Shown here: positions 1 to 8,769 of the stretch, piece by piece | How positions within the stretch are numbered: the first letter of the stretch is position 1 | Layout: every line of letters starts with the position of its first letter | Source: Chromobacterium sinusclupearum | GTDB taxonomy: Bacteria > Pseudomonadota > Gammaproteobacteria > Burkholderiales > Chromobacteriaceae | NCBI RefSeq assembly: GCF_002902845.1 | Contig: NZ_PPTF01000019.1 | Location: 62,001-126,000 of the forward strand | Length of the DNA stretch: 64,000 nucleotides | Direction of reading: 5' to 3' | The notes under the pieces: generated by a model | Seen by the model: only the letters and a program-made list of their open reading frames with translations | Told to the model about the DNA's origin: nothing | Databases searched by the model: none | Position numbers and translations under genes: made by a program

Positions 1-236
1 GCCGCCTGCTTGGCGGCCAAATCGCTAGACACCGCATGCTTGGTGACGGCGGACCGCACATCCATGAAGGCATAAGTGGCGGCATTCAGATCGCGCACGC
101 TGGGCGAAAAATTACTGACTACATCGTCGAAACGCTGCTTCGACTGCCCCAACTGGTACACACCCATCGCGCCCAACGCGCCCAAAGCAATCAACGCCAC
201 CAGAATCGTCAGCAGCAATTTCCGGATGATGGTCAT
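1..236 (-). CDS. Methyl-accepting chemotaxis protein, N-terminal part (cut by window edge)
   Basis: Reading the minus strand from ATG 234-236 gives 78 complete codons before the window ends. The product begins MTIIRKLLLTILVALIALG, a positively charged start followed by a membrane helix, and then a predicted helical periplasmic stretch (QSKQRFDDVVSNFSPSVRDL). This is the layout of a four-helix-bundle MCP sensor domain. A good ribosome binding site (GGAGAAGG) ends 2 bases before the ATG. The HAMP and signalling domains lie outside the window, so the MCP assignment rests on the N-terminus only; another 4HB-type sensor such as a histidine kinase is possible. Confidence 0.7.
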   Translation of the reverse strand, partial: MTIIRKLLLTILVALIALGALGAMGVYQLGQSKQRFDDVVSNFSPSVRDLNAATYAFMDVRSAVTKHAVSSDLAAKQA

Positions 237-318
237 AACCTTCTCCACGCAATCATGCCTCCCGCGGGCCATCGCCAGACGGGGCGTTGTGACTTTCAGC
301 TTGCGTTCAATTTATAGA

Positions 319-331
319 GCATTGTCAATGC
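319..331. promoter_or_regulatory. 13-bp inverted repeat upstream of the MCP
   Basis: GCATTG-T-CAATGC is a perfect inverted repeat about 85 bases upstream of the MCP start. On the minus strand a TATAAA lies just downstream of it, so it could overlap a promoter. No clear -35 or sigma28 element was found. A regulatory role is only a suggestion. Confidence 0.25.
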
Positions 332-437
332 CACTACTAAGCAAATATACGAGGAGGGAGCGGACAGCCGCGCCGAGGGAGATCGCCCTGCGGCAGATTG
401 AAAATCACTGGATATCCGGCAGCGGCATGCCAATGAC

Positions 438-468
438 AAACCGCGCCAGCGGATGGCTAGCGCGGTTT
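438..468 (-). terminator. Candidate terminator of the radical SAM gene
   Basis: AAACCGCGC and GCGCGGTTT form a perfect 9-bp stem around a 13-base middle that can pair further (AGC/GCT). It begins 41 bases after the radical SAM stop codon. The T-run after the stem on the minus strand is short (TTTGTCATT), so termination may be weak. Confidence 0.5.
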
Positions 469-508
469 ATCGATTCGGGCTGGCGCAATGGATGCGCGCC
501 CTGGCGAC

Positions 509-1699
509 TCAAGGCATGATTTCAACGTATTCGTAAACTTCGCAATCGCGCAGCTGCCGGCGCACCGGCAAGCTTGCGCGCTCAAACCAGGCTTGCGGCT
601 GATGGCGGTCCACCTCCTGGCCGATGAAGCGCAATAGCTCGCAGATCGGCTCCACGACCTGGGTCCGATAGTCGACATCGCCCTGCTCATAGCCCCGGTA
701 CAAGTTCTTCATGCAGTTGCCGCGGCACCAGCTATAGGCCTCGCAATCGGGGCACGGCATGGCGGCGGTGGCCTGCAGCGGGCTGGCGCGCAGCCAGTTG
801 CCCTTTACATCGCCCATTTTCATCTGCGGCAAATACAGCATGTCTGGACAGGGGTAGATTTCGCCGCTGGGCATCACATTGAGCAGATGGGTGGAAACCC
901 GGCATTGGGTGCGGCCGGCGTAGCGCTCCTGCGCCAGGGCGGGGAACAGCTTGTTGCGGACAATGCCCATCAGCGGGATCAATGGATAAATACGCTCCGT
1001 ACAGGCGAAGAAGCGCTCAATCAGCCGGATCAGCACGGCCTTGCGCTTGGCGATGGCGTCTCCGCCATACATGGCGTCGGCCACAAACTGCCAGTACAGG
1101 TAATCGAACGGCGAATCCGCCGCCAGCAGCTGGTCCAGCTCTTCAAACGTGGTATCGGCATTGCCCCAGGTGACGCGGGCGGTCAGGCTGCCGCCGAGAT
1201 GCGGCCGCACCTTGGCCAGATTGCGCAGCACCTGGCGGTAAATGCCGCGGCCGCGGTAGCCGTCGGTGATGGCCTCGCCGCCGTCTATGGACACCAGCAC
1301 ATTCGACAGCCGCGCCAAAGCCCAGGCGGGCACATCGTCCAGCAGCGTGCCGTTGGTCTGCAGCTGGAAGCGGAAGGCGGGAAAGCGCCGCATCACCTCT
1401 AGCATCAGCGGCAGATTCAGCGTGGGTTCGCCGCCGTAAAAAGTAACGTAAACGTCCTTGCCGGCCAGATGGGTATCGACAAAGGCGGCCAGTCGTTCGA
1501 TGTCGTATTCAAGCTCGGTTTGCGAACCCAGCACCTCGCCCACGCCCAGCGAGCAATACGTGCATTTCAGATTGCATTTCAGCGTGGTCAGCAGTTGCAG
1601 CTCCACGCGCGCGCCGACGATGGGCGGTTCGGCGCCGGCCTTGGGCGGACAGGATTCGTGAAAACGGATAGGCGTGGCAGGCAGGGAAGAGACGGTCAT
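509..1699 (-). CDS. Radical SAM/SPASM-domain protein
   Basis: A 396-residue radical SAM enzyme. The CxxxCxxC cluster motif for the SAM-binding 4Fe-4S centre is C42, C46 and C49 (CNLKCTYC), followed by a YGGEPTL segment typical of this family. The C-terminus carries a SPASM-type set of cysteines (CRVS, YPCPD, CPDCEAYSWCRGNC) that would bind auxiliary Fe-S clusters. SPASM proteins usually modify peptides or proteins, or mature sulfatases; no sulfatase is nearby. The start is ATG 1697-1699, with GGAG seven bases upstream; an in-frame ATG further upstream lacks such a site. The gene lies 134 bases downstream of a small Cys/Gly-rich gene on the same strand, which may be its partner. The substrate cannot be read from the sequence. 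Confidence 0.85.
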   Translation of the reverse strand: MTVSSLPATPIRFHESCPPKAGAEPPIVGARVELQLLTTLKCNLKCTYCSLGVGEVLGSQTELEYDIERLAAFVDTHLAGKDVYVTFYGGEPTLNLPLMLEVMRRFPAFRFQLQTNGTLLDDVPAWALARLSNVLVSIDGGEAITDGYRGRGIYRQVLRNLAKVRPHLGGSLTARVTWGNADTTFEELDQLLAADSPFDYLYWQFVADAMYGGDAIAKRKAVLIRLIERFFACTERIYPLIPLMGIVRNKLFPALAQERYAGRTQCRVSTHLLNVMPSGEIYPCPDMLYLPQMKMGDVKGNWLRASPLQATAAMPCPDCEAYSWCRGNCMKNLYRGYEQGDVDYRTQVVEPICELLRFIGQEVDRHQPQAWFERASLPVRRQLRDCEVYEYVEIMP

Positions 1700-1833
1700 A
1701 TCGATGCTCCGGTTGGTGAAACCGGGCATCTTGCGCCTGGGCCGACCGCTCATCTTTGATCTGCGCCAACGTCCCGGCGTCAGATGACAGGCTGCCACAG
1801 CGTTGACTGGCTAAGCCAATATGCCAAGGCAAC

Positions 1834-2070
1834 TCACTGAAACTGATCGCCATAGTTCTGCAGCGTCTTGCGCCCGCACGCTTGGCAAATCACATAGCGA
1901 TCCACCAGATCGATGGCTGCTGCGCCGCCGCCGCCCCAACCGGAAAAGAAACCATCCAGAAAAGCCTTGAGCTTCTCCTTGCGGCTAGCGCCGTACTTGG
2001 ACGGCTTTTGCTGGATCCACTCCCTATGCTCGGTTTGTTTGCCGCATGTCTCGCAAAATTGCTTGGCCAT
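1834..2070 (-). CDS. Small protein with two CxxC motifs and a Gly-rich middle
   Basis: A 78-residue protein with CETCGKQ near the N-terminus, CQACGRK near the C-terminus, and a GWGGGGAAA segment between. The paired CxxC motifs suggest a zinc ribbon. The Gly-rich stretch and its position just upstream of a radical SAM/SPASM gene on the same strand also fit a peptide substrate of that enzyme. The ribosome binding site is weak (AGAG close to the ATG). I do not recognise a named family. Length, strand and the clean Cys pattern support a real gene; function is unknown. Confidence 0.6.
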   Translation of the reverse strand: MAKQFCETCGKQTEHREWIQQKPSKYGASRKEKLKAFLDGFFSGWGGGGAAAIDLVDRYVICQACGRKTLQNYGDQFQ

Positions 2071-2342
2071 CTCTGCGGTTCCCTATGTGATCCCGACTCA
2101 ATGTGCGGAAATCGGCAGCGCGCCATCGCCCGGCTGCGACAATGGCCATTCCTATCCTGCCTTTCTACATAGGCGCGATTTTGATTCTTTTGTCATAAAA
2201 ATCAATGTGATCGCTTTTGGCATACTAAAACGACAACAGTGCCCGTCACCGCTCACCATGACAGAGCGCCGCGCCGCTCATGCTCGCGCGTCGTGAACAA
2301 GCACCCCAGTAGCCACGAAGCCGGTTTAGCTTTCGGATGAAG

Positions 2343-3584
2343 CTAGAGCCTGGCCCCGATGCGGCGCAGGTAGTCGATGAAAGGAAGCCGCCCCTGGCGC
2401 TGCTGCAGCGTCCATATGGCCAGCCCCAAGAGGGCGGCGGCCATGGCTGTGGATACCGCGAAATAGCCCACGGTGCCCAGCGCCCCCATCGCCAGCGAGC
2501 ACAACAGCGGCCCCAGCGTGCCGCCCAGCGCGTACAGCGTCAGCAGGGCCGCGCTGGTTTCCACCCGTCGCTCGGCCGGCATGGCATCGTTGGCGACGCC
2601 GCTCAGCGTGCCGTAGAAAGTAAAAGCCACGCAGACGTACACCAGCACCAAGGGCAGCAGCAATACCGTATCCAGCAGATGGGTCAGCAGCAGCGAAGCC
2701 ACCACCACGGTCAGCGCAGTGCGCGACAACAGCAGGCAACGGTCGCTGCGGTCCGCCCATTTGCCCATCGGCCACTGCAACAGCGGCGCGGCCAGCAGCG
2801 CCAGGCCCATGAAATTGCCGATCTGGTGCGGCAGATAGCTCAACTGGCTCAGCACCACCGGCAACATGCTGTAAAAGGCGCTGTTGAAACAGCCCGCGAT
2901 CAACACGCCGTACAGCGCCAACGGCGCCAGCCGCCGCAGCTCGCCCACGGTGCGCAATGTGCGCAGCACCACGCTGCCGGCCGGCGCGGCCACCAAGGTC
3001 AGCGGCCGCTGGCTGGTCAGCGTCACCGGAATGATGGCCAGCGCGAACAGCATGGCCACCACGATGAAGGGCCAGCCTGGCTGGGTCAGCGGCAGCTTGA
3101 GCAGCCATTGGCCGGCGCTGGCGCCGAGGTAGCTGACCATCATGTACAGCGAGAACAACTGGCCGCGCTGCGCATTGCCGACGCAGCCATTGAGCCAGCT
3201 CTCCACCACCATGAAGATGCCGACGATGGCCAGGCCGTTGACGAAGCGCACCAGCGCCCACAACAGGGGCGAATGCACCAGCGCCTGCGCCAGCACCACG
3301 ATGCAGATGACGGCCGCCAGCGCGGCAAAGGCGCGGTGGTGGCCATAGCGGTGCACAATGGCGCTGCAGAAGAAACCGCCGATGAAGAAGCCGGCGTAAT
3401 AGGCCGACTGCACCAGCCCGGCCACCGTCACCGGCACGCCCTGCTGCAGCAAGGCGAGCGAGGTCTGGGTATTGCTCAGCGCATTGCCCACCATCAGCAA
3501 GGCATAGCCCAGCAACAGGCTCGCCACCACGCGCAGCAGCCTGCTCCATTTATGCACCTCTACGACTTCGCCATCCCCGGCCAT
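2343..3584 (-). CDS. MFS transporter (YcaD-like)
   Basis: A 413-residue major facilitator with about 12 hydrophobic segments and a charged loop after TM2 (HRYGHHR). The segment VESWLNGCVGNAQRGQ after TM4 is characteristic of the YcaD/sugar-MFS-like branch. The ATG follows a GAGGGGAAGG ribosome binding site; an in-frame GTG about ten codons later is an alternative. It lies 45 bases downstream of the IclR regulator and is the last gene of the minus-strand catabolic operon. It may export or import a metabolite of that pathway, but its substrate is not evident. Confidence 0.8.
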   Translation of the reverse strand: MAGDGEVVEVHKWSRLLRVVASLLLGYALLMVGNALSNTQTSLALLQQGVPVTVAGLVQSAYYAGFFIGGFFCSAIVHRYGHHRAFAALAAVICIVVLAQALVHSPLLWALVRFVNGLAIVGIFMVVESWLNGCVGNAQRGQLFSLYMMVSYLGASAGQWLLKLPLTQPGWPFIVVAMLFALAIIPVTLTSQRPLTLVAAPAGSVVLRTLRTVGELRRLAPLALYGVLIAGCFNSAFYSMLPVVLSQLSYLPHQIGNFMGLALLAAPLLQWPMGKWADRSDRCLLLSRTALTVVVASLLLTHLLDTVLLLPLVLVYVCVAFTFYGTLSGVANDAMPAERRVETSAALLTLYALGGTLGPLLCSLAMGALGTVGYFAVSTAMAAALLGLAIWTLQQRQGRLPFIDYLRRIGARL

Positions 3585-3629
3585 GCCTTCCCCTCGTCCG
3601 CCCTGCTGTATGGTTACGCCATCCGGATT

Positions 3630-4418
3630 CTACGCAATACGGGCCGCCAGTTGGCGGGCAGCCTGGATCAACGGGCCGGAATACGCGCGTATCTGGGCGT
3701 CGCTGAGCGACTCCGCTCCAATACAGATGCTGACGGCGGCCACGGGTTCCCCGCGCAAGTCCGCCACCGGCGCCGCCAGGCAGCAGGTCCGGCTGTCTAT
3801 CTCGCCGCGGGTGACGGCATAACCGAGCCGGCGCGCGCGTTCCAGCTGTTCGCGCAAGGCGCCGATGTCTTCATCGGCCAGCAGGCCCAGTTGCCGCTCG
3901 GCCTGCAGATAGCTGTCCAGATAGGGCGTCGCGCGCAGGCTGAGGATGGCCTTGCCCGCCGCCGCGCGGTGCATGGCCAGCGTCTGCCCGACGTGCACCG
4001 GGTAGCCCTTGCCCAGATACGACTCCAGACAACCCAGCACCACCACCTTGTTGCCCACCGGTATGCTCAGCAGCACCGTCTGGTGGATTTCATTCTTGAG
4101 GATTTCCGCTATCGGGTGGAAGTACGGCAGGATGCTCTGCCGGCTGTAGATGGCGGAGGCCATCTGAAAAATCTTGGAGCCTATGCAATAGGCGCGCTTG
4201 CGCCCCGGATCCAGCGACACCATCTGCGATTCGAGCAGGCTGCCCAGGATGCGGTAGCAACTGGCGGCCGGAATGCCGGTATGGCTGCTGATCTCGTTCT
4301 GCGTCAGCGGATACGGCGCGTGGACCAGCAGCTGCAGGATGGCGATGGAATGGTCCACGGCGGGGGCGGTGGGTCTGTCTTGCACGGCTTCTACCAAGTC
4401 AAAGCCCGCCGCGGCCAC
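3630..4418 (-). CDS. IclR-family transcriptional regulator
   Basis: A 262-residue regulator. Residues about 20-80 form a winged helix-turn-helix (LTQNEISSHTGIPAASCYRI). The rest is an IclR effector-binding domain, with AMHRAAAGKAILS and the Cys-containing DSRTCCLAAPV segment expected there. The start drawn here is GTG 4416-4418; no strong ribosome binding site is visible, so a start a few codons downstream is possible. It sits 52 bases after the GMC oxidoreductase gene, inside the operon it probably controls. IclR proteins bind palindromes at their target promoters, and the palindrome at 10278-10293 ahead of the first gene is the obvious candidate. Confidence 0.88.
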   Translation of the reverse strand: MAAAGFDLVEAVQDRPTAPAVDHSIAILQLLVHAPYPLTQNEISSHTGIPAASCYRILGSLLESQMVSLDPGRKRAYCIGSKIFQMASAIYSRQSILPYFHPIAEILKNEIHQTVLLSIPVGNKVVVLGCLESYLGKGYPVHVGQTLAMHRAAAGKAILSLRATPYLDSYLQAERQLGLLADEDIGALREQLERARRLGYAVTRGEIDSRTCCLAAPVADLRGEPVAAVSICIGAESLSDAQIRAYSGPLIQAARQLAARIA

Positions 4419-4470
4419 AGACCGAGCGGGCAGGTTCGAAATCAGTTCAAAAAATAGCGCTGGGCAGCGG

Positions 4471-6090
4471 CTAGCGCCAGTCGTCCAGGATCATCTGCGC
4501 GCCCTTCTCCGCCACCATCATCGTCGGCGCATTGGTATTGCCGGAAGTGATGTTGGGGAAGATAGACGCGTCCACCACGCGCAGCCCTGCCACGCCGTGC
4601 ACCTGCAAGCGGCTGGACACCACGCTGCGTTCCGGGTCCGGCCCCATCGCGCAAGTGCCGCACAGATGATAGATGGAACCCGATTCCTGGCGGAAGAAGT
4701 CCAGCAGGCTGTCCGCATCCTCCGCCATCCGGCCGCCGGGGCTGACCTCCTCCACCGTCACCTCGCGCAGCGCGCGGGTGGCGGACAGGCGGCGGATCAG
4801 CCGGCAGCCCTCCACCGCCTCGCGCCGGTCATGCTCGGTGGACAGGTAGTTGGGGCGGATCGCCGGCGCGGCCTGCGGATCGGCGGACGCTATGTGTATC
4901 TCGCCGCGGCTGGTGGGCCGGCACGGATTCACGCAGATCAGATAACCGGAATACGGCTCCGGCTTCAGCTTGGCCTTGGCATTCTTCGGAATCGTGTAGG
5001 ACAAGGGGTTGAAATACAGCTGCAGATTGGCTTGCCGCGCCGCTTCGCCGCCGCGAAAGAAACCGCCGGCCTGATTGACGCTGAGCGAGAGCGGGCCGCT
5101 GCGGTTCACCGCATAGCGCAGCGCCGCCCAAGCCTGGCCCAGCGGATTGCCCAGCTCGTCGTTCAGCGTCCTGCGGCTGGACTTGTAGTAGAACGACACG
5201 CACAGGTGATCCTGCAGATTGCGCCCCACCGCCGGCAAATGGCGCACCGTCGGAATGCCCAGGCCAGACAGGCGCGCCTCGTCGCCGATGCCTGACAGCT
5301 GCAACAGCTTGGGCGAATCCACCGCGCCGGCCGCCAGGATCACCTCCTTGCGGGCGCGGAAAGTCCGCTCCGCGCCGTTCTGCAGCACCGTCACGCCGCA
5401 TGCGCGCTTGTCGTCGTCGAAAAGCACGCGCTGGGTGCGGCAATGGGTTTCCAGCCGCAGATTGAGGCGGGACAATGCCGGCCGCAGATAGGCGCGGCTG
5501 CTGGAGGCGCGCACGCCGCCGTCGATATTGGTCTCGTAGAGGCCGGCGCCTTCGAAGCGCTCGCCGTTGAAGTCGTCGCTGCGCGGCAGGCCCAGCTCGT
5601 CGCAGGCGGCCAGGTAGTCGGCGCAGATCGGATGGGCATGCGGCTTCAGCGGCGTCAGGCCGATGGCGCCGCTGCCGCCGCGCCAGCGCGTTTCGCCGCC
5701 CGGATGGCGTTCCAGTTTTTTGAAATACGGCAGCACATCGGCGTAGCCCCAGCCCGGGTTGCCGGCAGCCGCCCAGTCGTCGAAATCCGCCGGCTGGCCG
5801 CGCACATAGATCATCGCGTTGATCGAGCCGGAGCCGCCGACCACCTTGCCGCGCGGCGCGTAGAGCTTGCGCCCGCCCAGGTTAGGCTCCGCCTCGGTGT
5901 AATACATCCAGTTGCTGGCCGGATTGTAGTAATGGTTGACGTAGCCCACCGGCAGGCGGAACCAGAAGGAATCGTCCTTGCCGCCGGCCTCCAGCAGCAG
6001 CACGCTGTGCCGGCCGCACTCGCTGAGGCGGCTGGCCAGGATGCAGCCGGCCGAGCCGGCGCCGACGATGATGAAATCGTATTCGCTCAT
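4471..6090 (-). CDS. GMC-family FAD-dependent oxidoreductase (choline/alcohol dehydrogenase type)
   Basis: A 539-residue flavoprotein. It opens with the FAD-binding MSEYDFIIVGAGSAGC (GxGxxG) and has the GMC signature region GRKLYAPRGKVVGGSG. The C-terminal active-site segment is HLCGTCAMG, followed by VDASIFPNITSGNTNAPTMM, as in choline dehydrogenase-like enzymes. It would oxidise an alcohol or polyol to an aldehyde or ketone using FAD. The ATG overlaps the stop of the upstream dehydratase gene by 4 bases (ATGA, 6087-6090), so the two are translationally coupled. With the aldehyde dehydrogenase of the same operon it could oxidise a primary alcohol to an acid. The substrate is not known. Confidence 0.88.
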   Translation of the reverse strand: MSEYDFIIVGAGSAGCILASRLSECGRHSVLLLEAGGKDDSFWFRLPVGYVNHYYNPASNWMYYTEAEPNLGGRKLYAPRGKVVGGSGSINAMIYVRGQPADFDDWAAAGNPGWGYADVLPYFKKLERHPGGETRWRGGSGAIGLTPLKPHAHPICADYLAACDELGLPRSDDFNGERFEGAGLYETNIDGGVRASSSRAYLRPALSRLNLRLETHCRTQRVLFDDDKRACGVTVLQNGAERTFRARKEVILAAGAVDSPKLLQLSGIGDEARLSGLGIPTVRHLPAVGRNLQDHLCVSFYYKSSRRTLNDELGNPLGQAWAALRYAVNRSGPLSLSVNQAGGFFRGGEAARQANLQLYFNPLSYTIPKNAKAKLKPEPYSGYLICVNPCRPTSRGEIHIASADPQAAPAIRPNYLSTEHDRREAVEGCRLIRRLSATRALREVTVEEVSPGGRMAEDADSLLDFFRQESGSIYHLCGTCAMGPDPERSVVSSRLQVHGVAGLRVVDASIFPNITSGNTNAPTMMVAEKGAQMILDDWR

Positions 6091-7334
6091 AGCATTCCGC
6101 CATTGTTCCAACGGTTGTTCCAGGCGTCGCGCGATTGCGGACGCACGTCGAACGGCTTGTCGTCCATCAGCAGGTGCAAGCTGTGGCCCTGGTAAGGCGA
6201 ATGGGCGCGAACCACGTCCATGTTCAATTCCACGCCCAGGCCCGGGCGATCGGATGGGATGATGAAGCCATCTTCCCACTGGATGGGCTGCTTCAGCACC
6301 TCGGCGTGGAAACCGCCCCAGGTCATGATGCTTTCCTGAATCAGGAAATTGGGGCTGGCCGTGGCCAGATGGATGCTGGCGGCGGCGCCGACCGGGCCGT
6401 TGTACAGATGCGGCGCGATCTGCACGTAGAAGGCCTCGGCCATGGCGGCGATTTTCTTCGCTTCCAGCAGGCCGCCGACGCGGCCGACATTCATTTGCAG
6501 GATGGACGCGCCCTTGCCGCGCAGCAGGTCCAGGAACTCGTACTTGGTGGTCAGGCGCTCGCCGGTGGCCACCGGGATGCTGGTGGCGGCCGCCACCTGC
6601 GCCATGGCATCGGTCTGGCCCGGCGGCACCGGCTCCTCGAACCACAGGGGGTCGTACTTCTCCAGCCGCTTGGCCAGACGAATGGCGGAAGCCGGCGTCA
6701 TCTGGCCGTGGGTGCCGAACAAGAGATCGCAACGGTTGCCCACCGCCTGGCGGATCTTGGCGCAGAACGTCTCGCAACGGTCCATCAGCTCCAGCGACAG
6801 ATGGTGGCCGGAATACACTGAATACGGGCCGGCCGGATCAAATTTCAGCGCGGTGAAACCCTGGGCCGCGAACTGCGCGGCACATTCCGCCGCCAGGTCC
6901 GGATCGTCGTAATCGAACTGACCCTGGGCATTGCGCGGGTAGAGATAGGTGTAGGAGCGCAGCCGCTCATGCACCTTGCCGCCCAGCAGCTGGTAAACCG
7001 GCTGGTTGGCCGCCTTGCCGATGATGTCCCAGCAGGCCATTTCCAGACCGCTGACGATGCCCATCATGCTCAGGTCCGGCCGCTGGGTGAAGCCGCTGGA
7101 ATAGCATTCGCGGAAGAAGCGCTCCACCTGATGCGGGTCATGGTCCAGGAGATAGCGCTCGAACACGTCCTGGATGGCCGGCACCATCACGCGGGGATGG
7201 AAGGTGGCGGCGTAGACTTCGCCGACGCCCTCGATGCCGCAGTCCGTCTTCAGGGTGACAAAGATCCAGTACATGCCGCCTACATGCGGTGGCGGCACCG
7301 CCACCACATGGGTTTCCATCGATACGATTTTCAT
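6087..7334 (-). CDS. Enolase-superfamily (mandelate racemase/muconate lactonizing type) dehydratase
   Basis: A 415-residue enolase-superfamily protein, probably a sugar-acid dehydratase. It has an N-terminal capping domain (about 1-120) and a barrel. Lys164 (ALKFD) takes the place of the usual KxK. WFEEPVPP supplies metal ligand Glu233/234, ATGERL supplies Glu259, and APHLYNGP supplies His309. The expected first metal ligand Asp appears as Gly207 in LLFGTHGQ. That may be a subgroup feature or a sign of altered chemistry. ATG 7332-7334 follows a strong AGGAGG. It overlaps the MFS gene upstream and the GMC gene downstream by 4 bases each. Galactonate- or mannonate-type dehydration is the nearest guess; the substrate is not assigned. 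Confidence 0.85.
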   Translation of the reverse strand: MKIVSMETHVVAVPPPHVGGMYWIFVTLKTDCGIEGVGEVYAATFHPRVMVPAIQDVFERYLLDHDPHQVERFFRECYSSGFTQRPDLSMMGIVSGLEMACWDIIGKAANQPVYQLLGGKVHERLRSYTYLYPRNAQGQFDYDDPDLAAECAAQFAAQGFTALKFDPAGPYSVYSGHHLSLELMDRCETFCAKIRQAVGNRCDLLFGTHGQMTPASAIRLAKRLEKYDPLWFEEPVPPGQTDAMAQVAAATSIPVATGERLTTKYEFLDLLRGKGASILQMNVGRVGGLLEAKKIAAMAEAFYVQIAPHLYNGPVGAAASIHLATASPNFLIQESIMTWGGFHAEVLKQPIQWEDGFIIPSDRPGLGVELNMDVVRAHSPYQGHSLHLLMDDKPFDVRPQSRDAWNNRWNNGGML

Positions 7335-8611
7335 GCGTTCTCCTCCTGTCGCTGTTGCGACTTTCTGAATCGGTAGATGACAGCCGCGCCCAGGCAACCG
7401 CACAGCGCGATGTAGCCGAAATACAGCTGGTAGCCGAGCACGCCCGGATAACGCGCGCTGATCCAGCCATTAAGCAAGGGCAGGAAAATATCCGGCAGAT
7501 AGCCGATGACCGAGACCAAGCCGATGGCCAGGCCGGTGACGCGCAGCGGAATCTTGCAATCGTCCAGCAACGACCAGTACAGGCCGCGTATCGCATAGGT
7601 CAGCACGCCCACCAGCAGCACCAGCGCCAACAGCGGGTAGATGCCGGCGGAAACCGGCAGCAGGATCAGTCCGAACAGCCCCAGCGACGAGAAAACCATG
7701 CTGCCGGCCAGCACGCCGGTGCGGGAAAAACGGTCGCCCAGGAAACCGCCGCCTATGCCACCTATCGGCCGCATCCACAGCTTGGCCACGGTGATGAAGC
7801 CGGCCGCCACGGCGCTGAGGCCGTAATGCTGCTGCAGGTAAGCGGAAAACGAATACGTGGCCCAGAACAGCTGGTAGCCGCACAGCACGATCAAGGACAT
7901 CAGCCATACCTGGCGCTGGCCCAGCAGCAGCTTCAGATCGTCCCATTGCGAGGTGGCGCGGCTTTCCTTTTGTTCCGCCTCGCCACGGCCCTTGTCCAGG
8001 AAAATCCAGATCAGCGCGGCGATGGCGAGGCAGGTGAAGGAATACAGATAAATCACCTGCTGCAGCGCCAGCCGGCCATCGCCGTCGCCATCCATGTGAT
8101 AGGCGAACAAGGCCAGCGCCAGCGTGGCCAGCAGCGCCTCCACCAGGCCGCGGCCGCCGTCCAGCACGCCGAAGAAGCGTCCTTGCTCGTTAGCCGCCGC
8201 CAGCATCTTCACGCCTTTCAGCAGGGCGGCCCAGAAGGTCAAGCCGGCCGCCAGCCCCCAGCCAATGAAGATGATCTCCAGCGCGCGGTAGCCCGGAAAC
8301 GTGGAGAACCACAGGCCGAGCAGACCCACCGCCGCCAGCGAGAAGCTGATCAACAGCCGCGGCGACATGCGATCCGCCAGCCAGCCGCTGGGCAGATAGG
8401 CCAGCGCGTAGACCACGCCCAGCATCGAATAGAACACCCCGAGGTCGCCCACGGTGATGCCGAAGCTCTGCAGGATGGTGGTCTCGAAGTTCTGCCGCAG
8501 ATACAGCAAGGGATAAATGGCGCCGGCCGCCACCAGCAGCAGGCCGAACTGGAAGTAGCGCCCGCGGCCGAGCGCGGCGCGTTCCGGCGCCAACACACGC
8601 GTTTCGTTCAT
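7331..8611 (-). CDS. MFS transporter, probable sugar-acid importer
   Basis: A 426-residue, 12-helix major facilitator beginning MNETRVLAPERAALGRG. It has a long charged central loop (LDKGRGEAEQKESR, around residues 210-225) and MRPIGGIGGGFLGDRFSR in the second half, typical of the MFS group that includes organophosphate and sugar-acid transporters. It lies between the aldehyde dehydrogenase and dehydratase genes and overlaps the latter by 4 bases. It most likely brings in the substrate of the pathway. Direction and substrate are inferred from context only. Confidence 0.85.
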   Translation of the reverse strand: MNETRVLAPERAALGRGRYFQFGLLLVAAGAIYPLLYLRQNFETTILQSFGITVGDLGVFYSMLGVVYALAYLPSGWLADRMSPRLLISFSLAAVGLLGLWFSTFPGYRALEIIFIGWGLAAGLTFWAALLKGVKMLAAANEQGRFFGVLDGGRGLVEALLATLALALFAYHMDGDGDGRLALQQVIYLYSFTCLAIAALIWIFLDKGRGEAEQKESRATSQWDDLKLLLGQRQVWLMSLIVLCGYQLFWATYSFSAYLQQHYGLSAVAAGFITVAKLWMRPIGGIGGGFLGDRFSRTGVLAGSMVFSSLGLFGLILLPVSAGIYPLLALVLLVGVLTYAIRGLYWSLLDDCKIPLRVTGLAIGLVSVIGYLPDIFLPLLNGWISARYPGVLGYQLYFGYIALCGCLGAAVIYRFRKSQQRQEENA

Positions 8612-8769
8612 TCAAGCTTCTCCTCTGGTCTGCGCCGGACGGGCCGGCGCGCTTTCTCTTTGTCGTGTTTTGCCGCCTGCCTAGCGGCTTATATTTATTT
8701 CCCGGCATGGGTACAGCAGGCCGCCCGCCGGGTAAGCGGCGGAACGGCAGTTTGGGTAATGGGGGAAAA

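Noticed and set aside
2337..4457. A 706-codon plus-strand open frame across the MFS and IclR genes
   Set aside because: It is antisense to two clear genes. Its product is a low-complexity Gln/His/Arg mixture, as expected from GC-rich coding DNA read backwards.
4471..6777. Extension of the GMC oxidoreductase to a 768-residue protein
   Set aside because: The added N-terminal part overlaps the dehydratase gene in another frame and has no domain. The real start is the ATGA overlap at 6090.
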